From assembly GCF_023277745.1 (NCBI RefSeq), contig NZ_CP086322.1, forward strand, positions 8,308,001-8,372,000: 64,000 nt of DNA. Direction: 5' to 3'. Origin of the DNA: Streptomyces halobius. Its GTDB lineage: Bacteria; Actinomycetota; Actinomycetes; Streptomycetales; Streptomycetaceae. Positions 32,832-41,699 of this stretch are shown one piece after another. How positions within the stretch are numbered: the stretch's first letter is position 1; each line of letters begins with the position of its first letter. The position numbers and the translations under genes are program-made. The notes beneath the pieces were generated by a model. It saw only the letters and a program-made list of their open reading frames with translations, did no database searches and was not told the origin of the DNA.

Positions 32832-35039
32832 TCAGCGGGACGCCGTCTGGTGGAAACCGGGAATGTCCAAATGGTCAGCGTGAAGGTACTGGTTGTACGC
32901 GGTGGCATGTGTGAAGAAGATCGGGATGGGGAGGGTGAGCCCCGGCGGAAGTGGGGGCGGCATGCTCGGGGTGAAAGTGATGGGGAGCAGGCCGAGGAGA
33001 TTGCCGCTGAGGACCTTGGTCAGCAGGACCACGGGATGACCGGTGGCAACCGACGTGGCGAGGGGGGCGCCGTCCTGCTCCCACCTGCCCTGGCAGGGAT
33101 ACCAGGGACCGGGGGCGAACGGGTTCACGTGGCCGATACCGGGAATGCCCATGTCGAGCAGGGGCAACCGGAGGCCGGGCAGGCCGTGGTAGGGCGGACG
33201 GGGCGGCGGGGGCTGGTTGCGGCCGCACCAGGGGGCGAGGAGAGGCGAGGTCTGGCGCAGGCTCGCAAGGTCGGCCCGGGACACGGTGAAGACCAGGACC
33301 CGCTCGGGGCCGGACACTGTCGGCACCCTGGTGATGCCGTGATAGGTCAGGCCGGTGAGCACCATCAGTGGGGTGCGGACCTTGAACGGCTGGGGGGCGG
33401 TGGGTACGCGGTACGCGGCGGCGTCCACACCGAGGCTGAGAGAGATCGAGGGCCGCGGAAGGCACCAGTGGGAATGCTTGTCCCGCTTGGCGGGGTCGCC
33501 CAGTTTGATGCGCAGCGGCAGCAGCGACAACGGCCCGTCCATCCGCCCGTCGGCAGGCAGTGGCGGGATCTTCAGCCGCAGGACGGACGGCGGGATGACG
33601 TTGCCGGCGGCGATGCCGGACCGGCTCGGCTGCTTGTCTGACGTGCCCGGCCCGGCGGCGTGGTCGTGGTCGGGCCGACCGCGCTGCGGCGGGCCGGCAG
33701 GTCGGGTCGGGCGCGGCGTCGCCTGGTCGTGCTGGGCAGCCGGGGGGTTGTCCTGTTCATCGCGTGTATCGCGTGTGTCCTGTGAGCTGTTCAGGCCGAG
33801 CAGGCCGGTGACCGAGCCGAGAAGGCCCGCTCCGGATGAGTGCATGGGAGCGGGCGCGGGCTCGGCGGAGTCGGGTCCGCGTCTCAGCCGGTGTTCGTCG
33901 TGTTCCTCGGTACGCGGTTTCGGCACATGAGGGCCGAGGGACGCACGCAGGCCCAGCGGGCCGTCCACTGTGATGCCTGAGCTCTTGGGGTGCTGACTGT
34001 GCTCAGGCTGGGAGTTTGGTGTGCGGCCCACCTTGGCGCCCACCGAGATGCGGCTTCCGGTGCCGCGCGCGGTGGGTCCTGCCCCGGCCAGCAGTCCGTC
34101 GAGCAGAGAGCAGACGGTCAGGTGCGGGGGAGCGTTGCCGCGTGCCGTGCCCCTGGGCACGTGGGGTGGATCGGCGGGGCTCGGCACCGTCCGGGGGAGG
34201 TGTGCCGGGGCTGGTTGCAGCCCGCCGGTCAGCAGAGCCCCGACCGGAAGGACACCGAGCGCCCGCATACGGTTGGAGCGCAAGCTCATACGGCTCATAC
34301 GGCTCATACGGCTCGTGCGCGAGCAGCTGCGGGCTTGTCGGCCGCCGACTTTACGACCTCCGGCGCCGCCTCCCCCGCCGCCCGGCCCACCGGAACCGTC
34401 CGGCCCACCGGAACCGCCGGGGCCAGCAGAGCCACCGGCCCCGCCGGGACCATCGGCCCCGCCGGGACCATCGGCCCCGCCGGGACCGCTCGAACCACCA
34501 GCGCCACCCGGATCCCCCGGACTGCCTGAGCCTCCCGGGCCCCCCGACCCTCCCGGCCCCTCCGATCCTCCGGGGCGGCCCGAGCCGTTCCCGCGACCCC
34601 AGTTCGGCCGGATCCGTGGCCGGGCCGGAGGCCGCTCATCCGGCACCCAGCTCACCGCCATCGCGCCGCCGGTGATGCCCAGCAGAAAACCGATCAGGAA
34701 GCCGCCGAAATTGGAGAGTACGAGTGAGGCGACAGCGAGCACCAGCGTCGCGATCCCAGCGAACACCCGGTACCCGGGCGCCAGCCACATGCTGAGCGCG
34801 AGGACCACCATGAAGATCCCCATGAGCGACCCCGCCACGCCGGCGATGCCTTCATGCACCATGATCGGCAACGGCGCGATCGGGATGGAGAGGATCTCGA
34901 CCCCGGCCAGCAGCGTCCACACCCCTGCCCAGAACGGGCGGCTGCGCCGCCAGTCGTGGAAGGAGTTCCACCATCCCGGCCGCCACCCGTCAGCTCCTGC
35001 CTTCCTCTTGCGTCCCGCGCGCAGCCGCGCACTACTCAC
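32832..35039 (-). CDS. DUF6114-like membrane protein with collagen-like tract
   Basis: About 735 residues. The N-terminal part holds four hydrophobic helices after PFWAGVWTLLAGVEILSI, the layout of DUF6114. It is followed by a long Gly-Pro-rich stretch with GGSEGPGGSGGPGG-type triplets, an Arg/Ser patch (SRMSRMSRMSLRSNRMR), a disordered middle, and a C-terminal domain rich in hydrophobic beta-like text (PLSLLPLRIKLGDPAKRDKH ... PLLDMGIPGIGHVNPFAPG). DUF6114 proteins are usually much shorter. GTG 35039 has GGGGAG six bases upstream; GTG 35075 is in frame. It is the last gene of an operon with two DUF6230 genes. Function unknown. Confidence 0.72.
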   Translation of the reverse strand: MSSARLRAGRKRKAGADGWRPGWWNSFHDWRRSRPFWAGVWTLLAGVEILSIPIAPLPIMVHEGIAGVAGSLMGIFMVVLALSMWLAPGYRVFAGIATLVLAVASLVLSNFGGFLIGFLLGITGGAMAVSWVPDERPPARPRIRPNWGRGNGSGRPGGSEGPGGSGGPGGSGSPGDPGGAGGSSGPGGADGPGGADGPGGAGGSAGPGGSGGPDGSGGPGGGGGGAGGRKVGGRQARSCSRTSRMSRMSRMSLRSNRMRALGVLPVGALLTGGLQPAPAHLPRTVPSPADPPHVPRGTARGNAPPHLTVCSLLDGLLAGAGPTARGTGSRISVGAKVGRTPNSQPEHSQHPKSSGITVDGPLGLRASLGPHVPKPRTEEHDEHRLRRGPDSAEPAPAPMHSSGAGLLGSVTGLLGLNSSQDTRDTRDEQDNPPAAQHDQATPRPTRPAGPPQRGRPDHDHAAGPGTSDKQPSRSGIAAGNVIPPSVLRLKIPPLPADGRMDGPLSLLPLRIKLGDPAKRDKHSHWCLPRPSISLSLGVDAAAYRVPTAPQPFKVRTPLMVLTGLTYHGITRVPTVSGPERVLVFTVSRADLASLRQTSPLLAPWCGRNQPPPPRPPYHGLPGLRLPLLDMGIPGIGHVNPFAPGPWYPCQGRWEQDGAPLATSVATGHPVVLLTKVLSGNLLGLLPITFTPSMPPPLPPGLTLPIPIFFTHATAYNQYLHADHLDIPGFHQTASR

Positions 35040-35079
35040 GTCGAGCTCCCCGAGTGTGGTGGGTTTACGTGACACGACA

Positions 35080-35739
35080 TCAGAAACAGGGGTGGGAGCC
35101 GAGCTTCACGCTCAGGTGGAGTCCCGGCAGCCGGAACGTCGCCGCACTCACCGAACGCGTACGCTGCCGCAGCCCATCGATGGTCACGCTGTCGCCCTGC
35201 TGGCCGAAGCCGCCGGGCGCGCCGCGTACGCCGGGCACACCCTTCACGGTCGCGGCGTCCTGGCCGATGTTGATGTTGCGGAACACCGCGTCGCCTCGCA
35301 GGTCGTGACTGTCCGCGACGAGCCGGTCCGCGTGCGCGGGAACCTTGCTGCTGCCCGAGGTCAGCCGCATGGTGACGGGCCCGAGGACGGGCACGTCCTG
35401 CACGACGGACTGGCACAGGTTGTAAAGGTCCGCGGACCGGATGCCGGAAAGCGCTTCCGGGTACGTGGCATGAGCGCCGCGGTCCAGCACACCGAACTGG
35501 ACGAATCCGCGCCCGTCGAGCTTGCTGGCCCCGATCTCGAAGCTCTTGCCGGAAACCGTGAACGAGTTGGCCGACACTCCGAAAGACGCGGCGAGGGCGC
35601 CACGCGCCACCGCTGTGCACAGTGCTGCGGAGGCCAGCAGAGTCGGCACCATCACCACGGCCATGCGCCTCCATCGGGTGCGGCCCGCGGGACGTGCGCG
35701 CTCGGTGGTCTGGCTGGCACTGTCGGCGTTGCTCGTCAT
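35080..35739 (-). CDS. DUF6230-family exported protein
   Basis: A 219-residue protein with a hydrophobic anchor (MAVVMVPTLLASAALCTAVARGALA) and a beta-rich outside domain. Family landmarks are SFEIGASKLDGRGFVQFGVLD, DLYNLCQSVVQDVPVLGPVT, NINIGQDAATV, and a C-terminal LHLSVKLGSHPCF with a conserved Cys. DUF6230 genes travel with DUF6114 in Streptomyces; the role is unknown. The DUF6114 gene starts close downstream. Confidence 0.85.
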   Translation of the reverse strand: MTSNADSASQTTERARPAGRTRWRRMAVVMVPTLLASAALCTAVARGALAASFGVSANSFTVSGKSFEIGASKLDGRGFVQFGVLDRGAHATYPEALSGIRSADLYNLCQSVVQDVPVLGPVTMRLTSGSSKVPAHADRLVADSHDLRGDAVFRNINIGQDAATVKGVPGVRGAPGGFGQQGDSVTIDGLRQRTRSVSAATFRLPGLHLSVKLGSHPCF

Positions 35740-35956
35740 CCCTCTCCCCGTCAGACAAGCGGGGGCCGGCCCACCAGCGGGCCGAGCAACCCCGATACCC
35801 GAGTCTCGGGTGGTACGCATCCCCAACCCCGGCGGGGGCGGCTGGTGACCCCGGGAATCAGCCAGGGACCCCAATGGAGGGACGCTTTCACCCGCTTGTC
35901 CCAAAGGGAGTGGAGGGGTGTTTTGTCGCTCGCCCCATAGGGAGGGGGAGGGCCGT

Positions 35957-36589
35957 TCAGTAGCAGGGCTTGTCTCCGGCCTTCACGCTCAGGTGCAGGT
36001 TTGTGAGTTGGAAGGTCCCCGCACTCACCGCTCGGGCCGTCTGCCGCAGGTTTTCGATGCGTACGGTGTCGGCCTGCTGTCCGAAGGTTTCCGCCGGGGC
36101 GCCGGTGCCATCTTTGAAGGTCGAGGCATCCTGCCCGATGGTGATATTGCGGAACACCGCGTTGCCGGCGAGGTCGTCGGTATGGACGACGAGATGGTCC
36201 GCGTGCGCCGGCTTGCTGCCCCCGCCCGCGCCGATCCGCAGCGTGGCCTTGCCGATGCCGGGGACGGGGACGACCACCGACTGGCACAGGTTGTAAAGGT
36301 CGGCCGACTCGATGCCGGAGAGGGCTTCCGGGTACGTCTTGTTCTTCGCCCGGTCCACCCCGACGTACTGGGTGAACCCGGTGCCTTGCAGCCGATCGGC
36401 GGAGATCTTGAGGTTCTGTCCCGAAAGCACCAGGGACTGCGCGGAGACCGCGAGCGAGACAGGGAGGATGCCCATGCCGATCGCCACCACGAGTACCGCG
36501 GATATCAGCAGCGTCGGCATGAGTACCAAGCCGAGCCGCTTCCATCGGGTGTGCCCCGCGGGGCGGGCACCGGCATCAGGGAACGTCAT
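35957..36589 (-). CDS. DUF6230-family exported protein
   Basis: A 210-residue paralogue of the next gene: hydrophobic segment LVLMPTLLISAVLVVAIGMGIL, then LKISADRLQGTGFTQYVGVD, DLYNLCQSVVVPVPGIGKAT, FRNITIGQDASTFKDG, and a terminal LHLSVKAGDKPCY. ATG 36589 has GGGGAGG six bases upstream. The two copies share the same spacing of motifs, pointing to tandem duplication. First gene of the operon. Confidence 0.87.
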   Translation of the reverse strand: MTFPDAGARPAGHTRWKRLGLVLMPTLLISAVLVVAIGMGILPVSLAVSAQSLVLSGQNLKISADRLQGTGFTQYVGVDRAKNKTYPEALSGIESADLYNLCQSVVVPVPGIGKATLRIGAGGGSKPAHADHLVVHTDDLAGNAVFRNITIGQDASTFKDGTGAPAETFGQQADTVRIENLRQTARAVSAGTFQLTNLHLSVKAGDKPCY

Positions 36590-37044
36590 CACTGCCTCCC
36601 CGGCACTGGCGGGGCCGAGCGGGGGCGGGACAACGCCTGCGCCGCTGGTTGCGACCATCGGGCCGCAGACCTCATTGCACCCCGCGGTCCGGCGGTCGGC
36701 AACCGGAGCTCGTGCGGGACGCCCGGCAGCACGCACCCCGAGCGGGCCGCGGGCCGTCACTCCATCGGACCCGAGCAACGGAGATGGATGCCATGGACAT
36801 GAACATGGGCGTGGCGCGAATGGTCGGCACGGGACCGTACCGGATTCTCACCGGCTTCCTGGTTCCCGTCGCGATCGTCGTCGGTCACGGCAGCCGACCA
36901 GTGCCCAAGGGGGACGCCGGTCGCCGGCTTCTCTTTCGGGCGGTCCGGCCCGCGCTGATGCGCTGGTGTCCTTCTCGGCGGGACGGGCGTACGGTGAGGG
37001 TACCGCCCGCTCCGCGACGCAACACCGCAGGCCACAGGGGGTCG
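36590..37044. other. Gap between divergent genes with riboswitch relic
   Basis: No protein gene is supported. It must contain the promoters for the DUF6230 operon (minus) and the STAS gene (plus). The middle carries a partial cobalamin-riboswitch sequence on the minus strand (separate entry). Confidence 0.5.
36830..36897 (-). ncRNA. Partial cobalamin riboswitch (likely relic)
   Basis: On the minus strand, GGGAACCAGGAAGCCGGTGA and GAATCCGGTACGGTCCCG match the core of the cobalamin riboswitch at 51585-51756 almost base for base over about 50 bp (CGGGACCGT-CCGGATTCTCACCGG on the plus strand in both). The conserved block after GGTCCCG (CCACTGTGA and the terminal AGTCAGGA box) is missing. The next minus-strand gene encodes DUF6230, not a B12 function. 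I infer a truncated remnant. Confidence 0.7.
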
Positions 37045-37374
37045 GTGTACGACATGATCCAGGTCGATCTGCAGGCCACAGGACCCGGCAGCTGCCGGGT
37101 GACCATGGCGGGTGACCTTGATCTGTGCACCGCCCCCGCCGTCCGTGCCACCCTCCGCGACGCGGTGAGCTCTCACCAGCGGGTGGATGTGGACTGCGGG
37201 CAGCTCTGCTTCTGCGACTGCTGCGGCCTCGGCGCGCTGCTCGCCGCCGCCCGCGCAGCGGAGGCAGCCGGGGCAGAGCTGAGGCTGTGCGCGGTCCCGC
37301 ACACCTTGGCCCGGGTGCTGCGGCTCTCCCACACCCGGAGCGCCTTCACGATCGAGCAGCCGAGCATACGGTGA
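37045..37374 (+). CDS. STAS-domain protein (anti-sigma antagonist-like)
   Basis: A 109-residue single STAS domain (GPGSCRVTMAGDLDLCTAPA ... VDVDCGQLCFCDCCGLGALL). The phospho-acceptor loop is D-C-C-G, again lacking the usual Ser, as in the STAS protein at 11208. GTG 37045 has AGGGGG upstream; ATG 37054 is in frame. It is convergent with the Ser/Thr kinase gene; no anti-sigma factor is next to it. Confidence 0.85.
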   Translation: MYDMIQVDLQATGPGSCRVTMAGDLDLCTAPAVRATLRDAVSSHQRVDVDCGQLCFCDCCGLGALLAAARAAEAAGAELRLCAVPHTLARVLRLSHTRSAFTIEQPSIR

Positions 37375-37490
37375 GGCCATGGCCGGCCCCGCCCCGGTTC
37401 CGCGGATGAGACCGGGCCCGGACGGGGCCGGGCCGGCAAGCTGCTGGTGCGGATCGCCGTCGGCGCAGGCCAGAGCTGGGTCGGTACAGG

Positions 37491-39293
37491 TCAGAGCTGG
37501 TTTGCGTCGATTTTCAAGTTCTTCACGACGTCTTCGAAGAGCCGGTCGCCGGTCTTTCGGGCGTCGCCGGCGGCGGGCATGGTGACGGTCAGGATCCAGA
37601 CCGTCTTGTCCTTGTTCAGGTAGACGTGGTCGCGGTTGGCGTAACGGGGATCGTCCTCGTCGTCGCCACTGTCCCGGTAGGTGGTGGTCAGGTCCCGCGC
37701 CTCTTCGCCCTGCTGGTTCGACCGCTTCGGCTTTTGGGGCTTCGCCGCCTTCATCTCGTAGTTGTTGTCGCCGGTGTAGTGCTCAGCGAGCTCCTTGGCC
37801 GCGCCGTCGAGCGACGTCGCATACGGGCCTTCGCTGTCCTCTTCGGACCGCCACAGAGCGATGGTGAAGACGCCACTGGGATCGTGGAAGGTGACTTCGG
37901 TCAGCCCGTCGCTGTCGTCATCCCCTTCCGTGACCTCGCGCCGGTAGTCCTTCGGCACCGCCAGGGACGCCGACAGCAGCTCCGGGTCCTCGCGGACCGT
38001 CCAGCCCGCCGGCATCGTCGGTTCAGTCGTAAAGGGGTTGGCCAGGGCCAGCACCAGCGCGCCGGTCACCATCAGCACTCCGGCGCCAAGGCCGAGTTGG
38101 GCCTTGCGGTTCTTGTGCAGGATCGGCGGGACGAAGCGGCTGCCGCCGCCGTCAGCGGGGGCGGCGGGAGCAGCGGCCGGCTTGGTCGCCGCGGGCTGCG
38201 GCGGCTGCGCGACCGTCTCCAGCGTCCGGCGCACCTCGGCCGCCGCCGGGCGCGCCGCCGGGTCCTTGCTCAGCAGCCGCATGACGAGGGTGCCCAGTGC
38301 GCCGGAGCCGCGTGCCGGCGCCTGCGGTTCGGCCGACAGGATCGCCTGGAGCGTGGCGGGGGTGTGCGAGCGGCGGAACGGCGACATGCCCTCGACCGCC
38401 GCGTACAGCACGACGCCCAGCGACCACAGATCGGACTCCGGACCCGGCCGCTGGCCCAGCACCCGCTCCGGCGCGATGAACTCCGGCGAGCCGATGAACG
38501 CGCCGGTCTCGGTCAGTCCCTGCTCGCCCTCGACCTGCGCGATCCCGAAGTCGGTGAGGACCACCCGGTCGTTGCGGCCCAGCAGGACGTTGTCCGGCTT
38601 GACGTCCCGGTGCAGTACCCCGGCCTCGTGGGCCGCGGTCAGCGCCCCGAGCACGGCCAGGCCGATGCGGGCCGCCTCACGCGGGTCGAGCGTGCCCTCG
38701 GAGAGCCGGTCGGCGAGCGAATGTCCGTGCACCAGCTCCATCACGATCCACGGGCGGCCGTCCTCGACCACCACGTCATACACGTTGACCACCGACGGGT
38801 GGTCTATCCGGGCAGCCGCTCGTGCCTCGCGCTGCATGCGCTGGTGGACGGTGTGCCGCTCGCGTTCCGGCACATGCTCGGGGACCCGCGGTTCCTTGAC
38901 CGCGACCTCCCGGTCGACCACCTGGTCGTGCGCTGTCCAGACGGTGCCCATACCGCCGTGCCCAAGGCGGGAGATGAGCCGGTAGCGGCCGCCGATGACC
39001 CGTCCCGCTCCTGGGTCCTGCGGGGCGGCAGGGGTAGTGGGGGTGGCGAGGGTGCCGCTGTGGCCGGAGTGTGGGTCGTGCCCGTCGTATCCCGGGTGGT
39101 CTTGCTGCCCCGCGTGCCCCGGCCCCGCGTGCCCCCGCCCCGGGGGCCCCGACGGTGCGGTCATCTGTGTCGGCTCGTAGGCGGCCTGTTGCGGAACCGG
39201 CGTCGACGCGCCGGGCGGGTAGTGGCCACCGGGTGCCGGCGGCTGGAGCCCGTAACTGGTGGGCTCGTCCGCCCGTCCCCCAAGGTTCGTCAT
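37491..39293 (-). CDS. Ser/Thr protein kinase, PknB-like without PASTA
   Basis: A 600-residue receptor-like kinase. A Pro/Gly/His-rich N-terminus precedes the kinase domain: YRLISRLGHGGMGTVWTAHD, VAVKEPRVPE (Lys), LHRDVKPDNVLLG, VVLTDFGIAQV, GSPEFIAPERVLG, and SDLWSLGVVLYAAVEG. A transmembrane helix (LGLGAGVLMVTGALVLALA) follows, then an extracellular domain of about 170 residues without PASTA repeats (GWTVREDPELLSASLAVP ... KTVWILTVTMPAAG). The ligand is unknown. ATG 39293 has only a weak ribosome-binding site. It is followed convergently by the STAS gene, with a GC-rich imperfect hairpin near 37383-37437 between them. Confidence 0.93.
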   Translation of the reverse strand: MTNLGGRADEPTSYGLQPPAPGGHYPPGASTPVPQQAAYEPTQMTAPSGPPGRGHAGPGHAGQQDHPGYDGHDPHSGHSGTLATPTTPAAPQDPGAGRVIGGRYRLISRLGHGGMGTVWTAHDQVVDREVAVKEPRVPEHVPERERHTVHQRMQREARAAARIDHPSVVNVYDVVVEDGRPWIVMELVHGHSLADRLSEGTLDPREAARIGLAVLGALTAAHEAGVLHRDVKPDNVLLGRNDRVVLTDFGIAQVEGEQGLTETGAFIGSPEFIAPERVLGQRPGPESDLWSLGVVLYAAVEGMSPFRRSHTPATLQAILSAEPQAPARGSGALGTLVMRLLSKDPAARPAAAEVRRTLETVAQPPQPAATKPAAAPAAPADGGGSRFVPPILHKNRKAQLGLGAGVLMVTGALVLALANPFTTEPTMPAGWTVREDPELLSASLAVPKDYRREVTEGDDDSDGLTEVTFHDPSGVFTIALWRSEEDSEGPYATSLDGAAKELAEHYTGDNNYEMKAAKPQKPKRSNQQGEEARDLTTTYRDSGDDEDDPRYANRDHVYLNKDKTVWILTVTMPAAGDARKTGDRLFEDVVKNLKIDANQL

Positions 39294-39557
39294 GCTCTTA
39301 TCATTACCTGCCGCGCTGCGTCGTTCGCCACCCGGGTCGGCTCCTCCGGCCGGGCCGCGAGTACGTCGCGGTGGCGATGTCGGAATACCGCTTTTCCTTG
39401 CCCTTTTGCCCCAGGGGACTGTCCCATGGGAGGGAGACTCGCAGCGGCCGCCCCGTGCCCGCGTTCCTGGAGGGACTGCCGGCCGCGGGACACTGGCCTC
39501 GGGCACTTCAGATGGCTTGTGCCTGCCGTTTCCTGCGGTTGAGGCGCCCTGTTGACC

Positions 39558-40166
39558 TCACCACCGTTCGCGGAACGCGATGCCGAGGTGCTGAAGGAGC
39601 CCTTCGCGCTGCTCGGCCGTGGCCAGGACCATGATGTCGTCCAGGGTGCCGGGGGGATTCTTGGGCCCGTTGTCGACACAGCGGAAGGACCGGGGGTCGT
39701 CGTCGGGGCTGAGGGCTTCGATGGCGGCCTGGGCCGCGCCCATGTCGAGGTAGTCGTTCGACTCCTGCTCTATGGAGAAGGAGAGCGTCTCGCCGTTGCG
39801 GTCGAAGTGCAGCACTCCGCGGCCGTCGTCCTCGTCGTCCTCGTCGTCCTCGTCGTCCTTGTCGTCCTTGTCGAAACGGTAGTTGTCGACGGTGACTTTC
39901 CCTCCGGTGAGAGCTGCGGCTTCTTCCAGGAGCTCTTCGTAGTACACGTCGGCGAAATCGACGTCATCGGCGTGGATGCTGACGGCCACGCCGAATTCTT
40001 CGAGGGCGCCGGTTATGTGGTGACGCGGTGTCAGTTCTTCGTGCGCGAAGTTGCGGCAGTCGTCCAGCACGCTCCGGGCCTTGTCTTGGGTGATCATGCC
40101 GAGATCGGTGAGAACTTCGGCTATCCGTACGTAGTTGATCGGTTGAGTTTTCGCCACGGCCCTCAT
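39558..40166 (-). CDS. Hypothetical acidic protein
   Basis: About 202 residues. Begins YVRIAEVLTDLGMITQDKAR, then a domain with DDVDFADVYYEELLEEAA, an Asp/Glu-rich stretch (KDDKDDEDDEDDEDD, encoded by 9-bp repeats at 39825-39875), and a terminal region TLDDIMVLATAEQREGLLQH. No known domain recognised. ATG 40166 was chosen over the upstream frame start at 40190, but a ribosome-binding site is not clear at either. Confidence 0.7.
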   Translation of the reverse strand: MRAVAKTQPINYVRIAEVLTDLGMITQDKARSVLDDCRNFAHEELTPRHHITGALEEFGVAVSIHADDVDFADVYYEELLEEAAALTGGKVTVDNYRFDKDDKDDEDDEDDEDDGRGVLHFDRNGETLSFSIEQESNDYLDMGAAQAAIEALSPDDDPRSFRCVDNGPKNPPGTLDDIMVLATAEQREGLLQHLGIAFRERW

Positions 40167-40204
40167 CCTGCCAGCCGGAGATCTTCCCAAGGGCGACCTC
40201 CGCC

Positions 40205-40556
40205 GAAGTCGCTCACCGTTCGAAGATGGCCCAGGACGAGCTGCCCTGGCGCAGCGAGCCGGCCATGGCGCGCGCCTGGCTGCCTCCAGGAATGCGCGCC
40301 ATGAGGCACATCGGCAGCCCTGGCCGTGACCGCGTACCTCGCCCGGTCACGCCTGCGGTCGTCCGGTAGGGGGCGCCAGCGTTCCGGGATGAGGACCGCG
40401 CCGGGGCGGAGCCGGAGCCGTTCGGGCAGTGAGCCTCTCGGGGCTGCTGATGAAGTCCCGGACGACGGGCGCGGGGTGGGGGCGGCGTGCGGGACACGCC
40501 GCTCTGCCGGCCGGTGTCCTCGGGGAGTGCGGTGAGCATCGCGGGCTACCTCGCGG
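40205..40556. other. Gene-free stretch
   Basis: About 350 bp upstream of the hypothetical gene and downstream of the CGNR regulator. A minus-strand frame ends with AMAGSLRQGSSSWAIFER, but lacks any recognised motif, and no hairpin stands out. Confidence 0.35.
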
Positions 40557-41159
40557 TCACCCTTCCTCGGAGTGGCGGGCGCGCAGCGCCCTCACCTTGT
40601 GGCGGTTACCGCAGTGCTCCATGGAGCACCAGCGGCGGCGGCCGGGGCGTGAGGTGTCGACGTAGACGAGGTGGCAGTCCTCGGCGGCGCAGGTACGGAT
40701 GCGGTGCGCGAAGGGACCGGTCAGCAACTCGACGGCGTCCCGGGCGACGGTGGCCGTCAGGTGGGTGCCGCTGGGCGTTCCGGCCCACTGGCGCTTCCCC
40801 GTCGGTGTGATGGCGGGTGCCAGGGCCGGGCGGGCGGCTGCCTCGTTGATGACCTCCAGGTCGCCGGGCGGGTGCGGCTCGCCGCGCGTGTGGGCGACGA
40901 CCACCCGGAACAGTGCGTCGCGCAGCCTTCGCGTGTCGGCCACCTCGGCTTCGGTGGTCTTCAGCGCGGGCGTCGGCGTCAGCCGCGACCGGTCCGCCCA
41001 GGCGACCAGGTCGGCGGGCTCGTACAAGACCTCGTACCGGCGGTAGGGGCCGGGGCCGCCGGTGGTCAGCAGTTCCAGGCACAGCGCCCCGGGGTCGAAC
41101 CGGTAGGCCACGCCGGTAGGGGAGTGCAGCGTCAGCCCTGTGGTTGCGGAGGAGTCCAT
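40557..41159 (-). CDS. CGNR zinc-finger regulator (ABATE domain)
   Basis: A 200-residue probable stress regulator. The N-terminal ABATE-like domain runs from RFDPGALCLELLTTGGP through LRDALFRVVVAHTRGE, and the C-terminus carries the CGNR zinc finger: RTCAAEDCHLVYVDTS, RRRWCSMEHCGNRHKVRA (four Cys, CGNR motif). ATG 41159 lies inside one arm of a perfect palindrome and has no ribosome-binding site, pointing to a leaderless mRNA and autoregulation. Divergent from a VOC gene whose start lies in the other arm. Confidence 0.9.
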   Translation of the reverse strand: MDSSATTGLTLHSPTGVAYRFDPGALCLELLTTGGPGPYRRYEVLYEPADLVAWADRSRLTPTPALKTTEAEVADTRRLRDALFRVVVAHTRGEPHPPGDLEVINEAAARPALAPAITPTGKRQWAGTPSGTHLTATVARDAVELLTGPFAHRIRTCAAEDCHLVYVDTSRPGRRRWCSMEHCGNRHKVRALRARHSEEG

Positions 41160-41183
41160 GTAACCAGTATAAACGGTTACATG
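41157..41183. promoter_or_regulatory. Palindrome containing both divergent start codons
   Basis: CATGTAACC (41157-41165) and GGTTACATG (41175-41183) are exact complements around a nine-base AT-rich centre. The ATG of the CGNR gene lies in the left arm and that of the VOC gene in the right arm, with only 21 bp between the start codons. Bound protein would block both genes. Confidence 0.8.
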
Positions 41184-41633
41184 ACGTTGAGTTGGAAGTT
41201 GGTCATCGACAGCACGAACGCGCCCGACCTCGCGGACTTCTGGGCCGCGGCCCTGGAGTACGAGGTGGAAGACCCCGGCGCGCTCGTCGAACAGCTGCTG
41301 GCCGCCGGCCACATCGGCGAGGAGGCGGTCGTCGAGCATCGTGGCCGCAAGAACTTCCGTGGCTACGCCGCGATCCGCCACCCCGAGGACCCGTTCGACG
41401 AGACCAGCGGCGTCGGCCACGGGCGCCGGATGCTCTTCCAGGACGTGCCCGAGGGCAAGGTGGGCAAGAACCGCCTGCACATCGACGTCCACAGCGAGCC
41501 CGGAGGTCTGGACGAGCTGGTGGCCCGACTGCAAGACCTGGGCGCGACCCGCGTCCGCGAGGTGGACCAAGGGCCTGCCGGGCACTGGTGGATCATGCGG
41601 GACCCGGAAGGCAACGAGTTCTGCGCCGCGTAG
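41181..41633 (+). CDS. VOC-superfamily (glyoxalase-like) protein
   Basis: A 150-residue protein starting LSWKLVIDSTNAPDLADFWA, with RMLFQDVPEGKVGKNRLHID and a closing GHWWIMRDPEGNEFCAA, the Streptomyces glyoxalase-like type. Metal site and substrate are not evident. The start codon is embedded in the palindrome shared with the CGNR gene; GGAGGAG lies 30 bases upstream, too far to serve, so translation is probably leaderless. Confidence 0.88.
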   Translation: MTLSWKLVIDSTNAPDLADFWAAALEYEVEDPGALVEQLLAAGHIGEEAVVEHRGRKNFRGYAAIRHPEDPFDETSGVGHGRRMLFQDVPEGKVGKNRLHIDVHSEPGGLDELVARLQDLGATRVREVDQGPAGHWWIMRDPEGNEFCAA

Positions 41634-41699
41634 GTGCGAGCGCGGGCCACTGGGGGAGCAGGCGTCCCGTTCGTAGTCGCCGAGCGGGTCGTTCACGTC

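Noticed and set aside
34021..35940. Plus-strand Pro-rich open frame
   Set aside because: Mirror of the Gly-Pro tract of the DUF6114-like gene; no start signal or conserved motif.
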